From Flavobacteriaceae bacterium (GTDB lineage Bacteria; Bacteroidota; Bacteroidia; Flavobacteriales; Flavobacteriaceae), in contig JAESRX010000013.1 of assembly GCA_016764435.1 (NCBI GenBank), positions 1-64,000 on the forward strand: DNA of 64,000 nt, written 5' to 3'. The notes under the pieces are model-generated. The model did no database searches. It was not told the origin of the DNA and saw only the letters and a program-made list of their open reading frames with translations. The translations under genes were made by a program, and so were the position numbers. Below are positions 62,128 through 64,000 of this stretch, one piece after another; within the stretch, counting starts at the first letter, position 1, and each line of letters starts with the position of its first letter.

Positions 62128-62532
62128 CTATTTTTTTGATTTTGATTTGTCATTCCCCCAATTAAACCCTTGGTATGCTCTTAAATAGACTCCTTTTCTC
62201 ACTTGTATTACCTCTCCATTTTTACTATTCACCCAAACTCCACTAGTATTCACTTCGGGTACTTTAGGATGGATATAACTGGTAAAAACATAATACCCGT
62301 CTATGATAAAATAGAATAAATGAGGTTGCATTATATTATTATCTTTTGAATAGTTACGCATTAAATCCCACGCTGCCTCCGGTTTCACTTTTGTTTTTTC
62401 TATAAAAACATCAAAGGATTTTGTTTTACAAAACAAAACATGGTGTTTCTCTAAAAATTTTTCTTCGTTGCTTTTACATCCAAAAACGCATAGAATTGAA
62501 GCTAATATTCCCAAATATATTATTGTTTTCAT
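62128..62532 (-). CDS. hypothetical lipoprotein
   Basis: MKTIIYLGILASILCVFGCKSNEE lipobox; 134 aa. Confidence 0.6.
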   Translation of the reverse strand: MKTIIYLGILASILCVFGCKSNEEKFLEKHHVLFCKTKSFDVFIEKTKVKPEAAWDLMRNYSKDNNIMQPHLFYFIIDGYYVFTSYIHPKVPEVNTSGVWVNSKNGEVIQVRKGVYLRAYQGFNWGNDKSKSKK

Positions 62533-62683
62533 TTTAATTTAGTCTAAATCATTAGAAATAAATAGGGATTTACAGTTTTCATACTAATTGTGTTATTGTT
62601 TTTAAAAACTTCTGAAATTACATTATGGTCCATACTTAGTCTAATTTAACCTTTTTTTTGAGTCTCTATAAAGAAGGGGCAAC

Positions 62684-63643
62684 TTACTCCAGAATATCTA
62701 ATTGCTGGCTATAAATCTCTCTTTCTATTAATTCACCTTCACTATTATAGATTTCTGTTATTAAAAGCTTAGCTGTTTTTTTTGATTCTCTATAATTAAT
62801 ATCTCCTTCTTTATCGTATACTAATTCTAGTTTATAAAAATCCCACTTTCCTATAGGAACTCCTTTGTTATAATTTGCTTCAACGTAAGTTTCTTCAAAA
62901 ACAAGATAATTATATTTTTTTTCAATCCAAAGCCCTGATTTAGTGTGATTTTTCACCTTACCTTTCTCGGTTTTAGTTTCATTAAAAAACTGTTCTTTAT
63001 TATAATAAGGAACTAAATGTCCTTTATCTGTTATTATATATTTGTATAGTCTATCTATATAAATATTTTCGTGCTCTTCATCTTCTTCAACAACTCCTCC
63101 TATAATTCTTGTATGGATTATATAATCTTTGTCTATATACCAATATTTTGTATATGTTGAAAGGTCATTATAATCGATATAACCTATATTGTATCGTCGT
63201 AATATTTCTGAATTTTCATAAATTGATATACAATATTGAGTGTCTAAATATTTATTCTTATTACATTTATTAGAAATCTTATCAATATAAATTTCAAATT
63301 TATAGATATTCGGAAGCCTTAGTAGGTGTTCAATATTTTCAACTTCAGAATCTTCAAGAATCTCTTCAATTTCATAATATTGATACTCTGTATTCTTTTT
63401 TGATATAAAACAAACGGTTGTTTTTTTGTCATCAATTTGCAGACCTATTTTATATATTGAATCTAATAACTGACTTTTTATAAGCCTGTTCTCTGGAACA
63501 TCATAATTTATGAATTTTATTCCAACAGGAAGAGTAACTAAAAGAGTATCTTTTTCTACAAATGACATTCTATAATTTTTATTCCGGGTAATACAAGAAC
63601 TTAACACTATAAGTTGTATCAATAATAAATAAATAATTTTCAT
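62684..63643 (-). CDS. hypothetical lipoprotein, candidate immunity protein
   Basis: MKIIYLLLIQLIVLSSCITRNKN lipobox; MORN-like NHTKSGLWIEKKYN...GVPIGKWDFYK segment; start codon overlaps the stop of the upstream minus-strand frame (TAATG). Confidence 0.65.
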   Translation of the reverse strand: MKIIYLLLIQLIVLSSCITRNKNYRMSFVEKDTLLVTLPVGIKFINYDVPENRLIKSQLLDSIYKIGLQIDDKKTTVCFISKKNTEYQYYEIEEILEDSEVENIEHLLRLPNIYKFEIYIDKISNKCNKNKYLDTQYCISIYENSEILRRYNIGYIDYNDLSTYTKYWYIDKDYIIHTRIIGGVVEEDEEHENIYIDRLYKYIITDKGHLVPYYNKEQFFNETKTEKGKVKNHTKSGLWIEKKYNYLVFEETYVEANYNKGVPIGKWDFYKLELVYDKEGDINYRESKKTAKLLITEIYNSEGELIEREIYSQQLDILE

Positions 63644-64000
63644 TAGTTTTTATAATTAGGGATGAATTTTTTTACGCTTTTTTTAGGCGATCCTCCCGAG
63701 TGAAGGTGATGATTATGTAATGAACCTCCGTTTGAGGTATGTAAGAATTTCTTTTTATTTGCCCCTCTTAATTGAGAAATAAAACCGAATTTATAAATTG
63801 TTGTTCTCTAGTATTATCTATATAACCTGTATCAATTGCGTAGCCATTATTATGAGTTAAACTTGGATAACTACTTCCATCTTTATATGATGAACCTCCG
63901 CTAGTTATATCTAAAAACCCACATTCAGCCAATGCTCCTATAAATACCGCGAAAATTTCAGGTTGACTATACTTTCTCAATGTTTTATGCCATTTATACT
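63643..64000 (-). pseudogene. frameshifted C-terminal fragment of a putative peptidase/toxin domain (continues past the right edge)
   Basis: Frame A ...YKWHKTLRKYSQPEIFAVFIGALAECGFLDITSGGSSYKDGSSYPSLTHNNGYAIDTGYIDNTREQQFIN then frame B KFGFISQLRGANKKKFLHTSNGGSLHNHHLHSGGSPKKSVKKFIPNYKN*, needing a +1 shift near 63800-63815. Confidence 0.5.

Overview
The window is a chromosomal segment from a low-GC Flavobacteriaceae-like bacterium (Bacteroidota). From left to right it contains:
- the 5' part of a DUF11-repeat surface protein (minus strand, runs off the left edge);
- tRNA-Asp, a DUF58 protein and thioredoxin;
- a large minus-strand sulfur/methionine island: metF, split metH, cysM, cysE, siroheme genes, sulfite reductase, cysN, cysD, cysH, a PLP sulfhydrylase, fused aspartokinase/homoserine dehydrogenase, metX, metY; then proC and metK;
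- housekeeping and envelope genes, including a two-component system, DPP-IV-like peptidase, membrane and soluble pyrophosphatases, pdhB, etfBA, nupC, thyA and folA;
- a complete type II-C CRISPR-Cas locus: minus-strand tracrRNA, large Cas9, Cas1, Cas2 and an array of 30 identical 47-bp repeats with 29 spacers of exactly 30 bp;
- a VOC protein, lipoproteins and a probable frameshifted toxin/immunity module at the right edge.

The most striking non-annotated signal is in the metY 5' region. Two tandem short leader ORFs, extremely rich in Met and Cys codons (MNKNLNIMCRCMMCINYAGDTIV and MNTIFNFLTFMMMCCMRMMCCYMIRYCQT), are each followed by an intrinsic terminator and each can form a competing antiterminator pairing. 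This looks like a double sulfur-amino-acid transcription attenuator. In the same island metH carries a SAM-I-type riboswitch and metK a SAM-II-like riboswitch, so three RNA control logics occur within about 17 kb.
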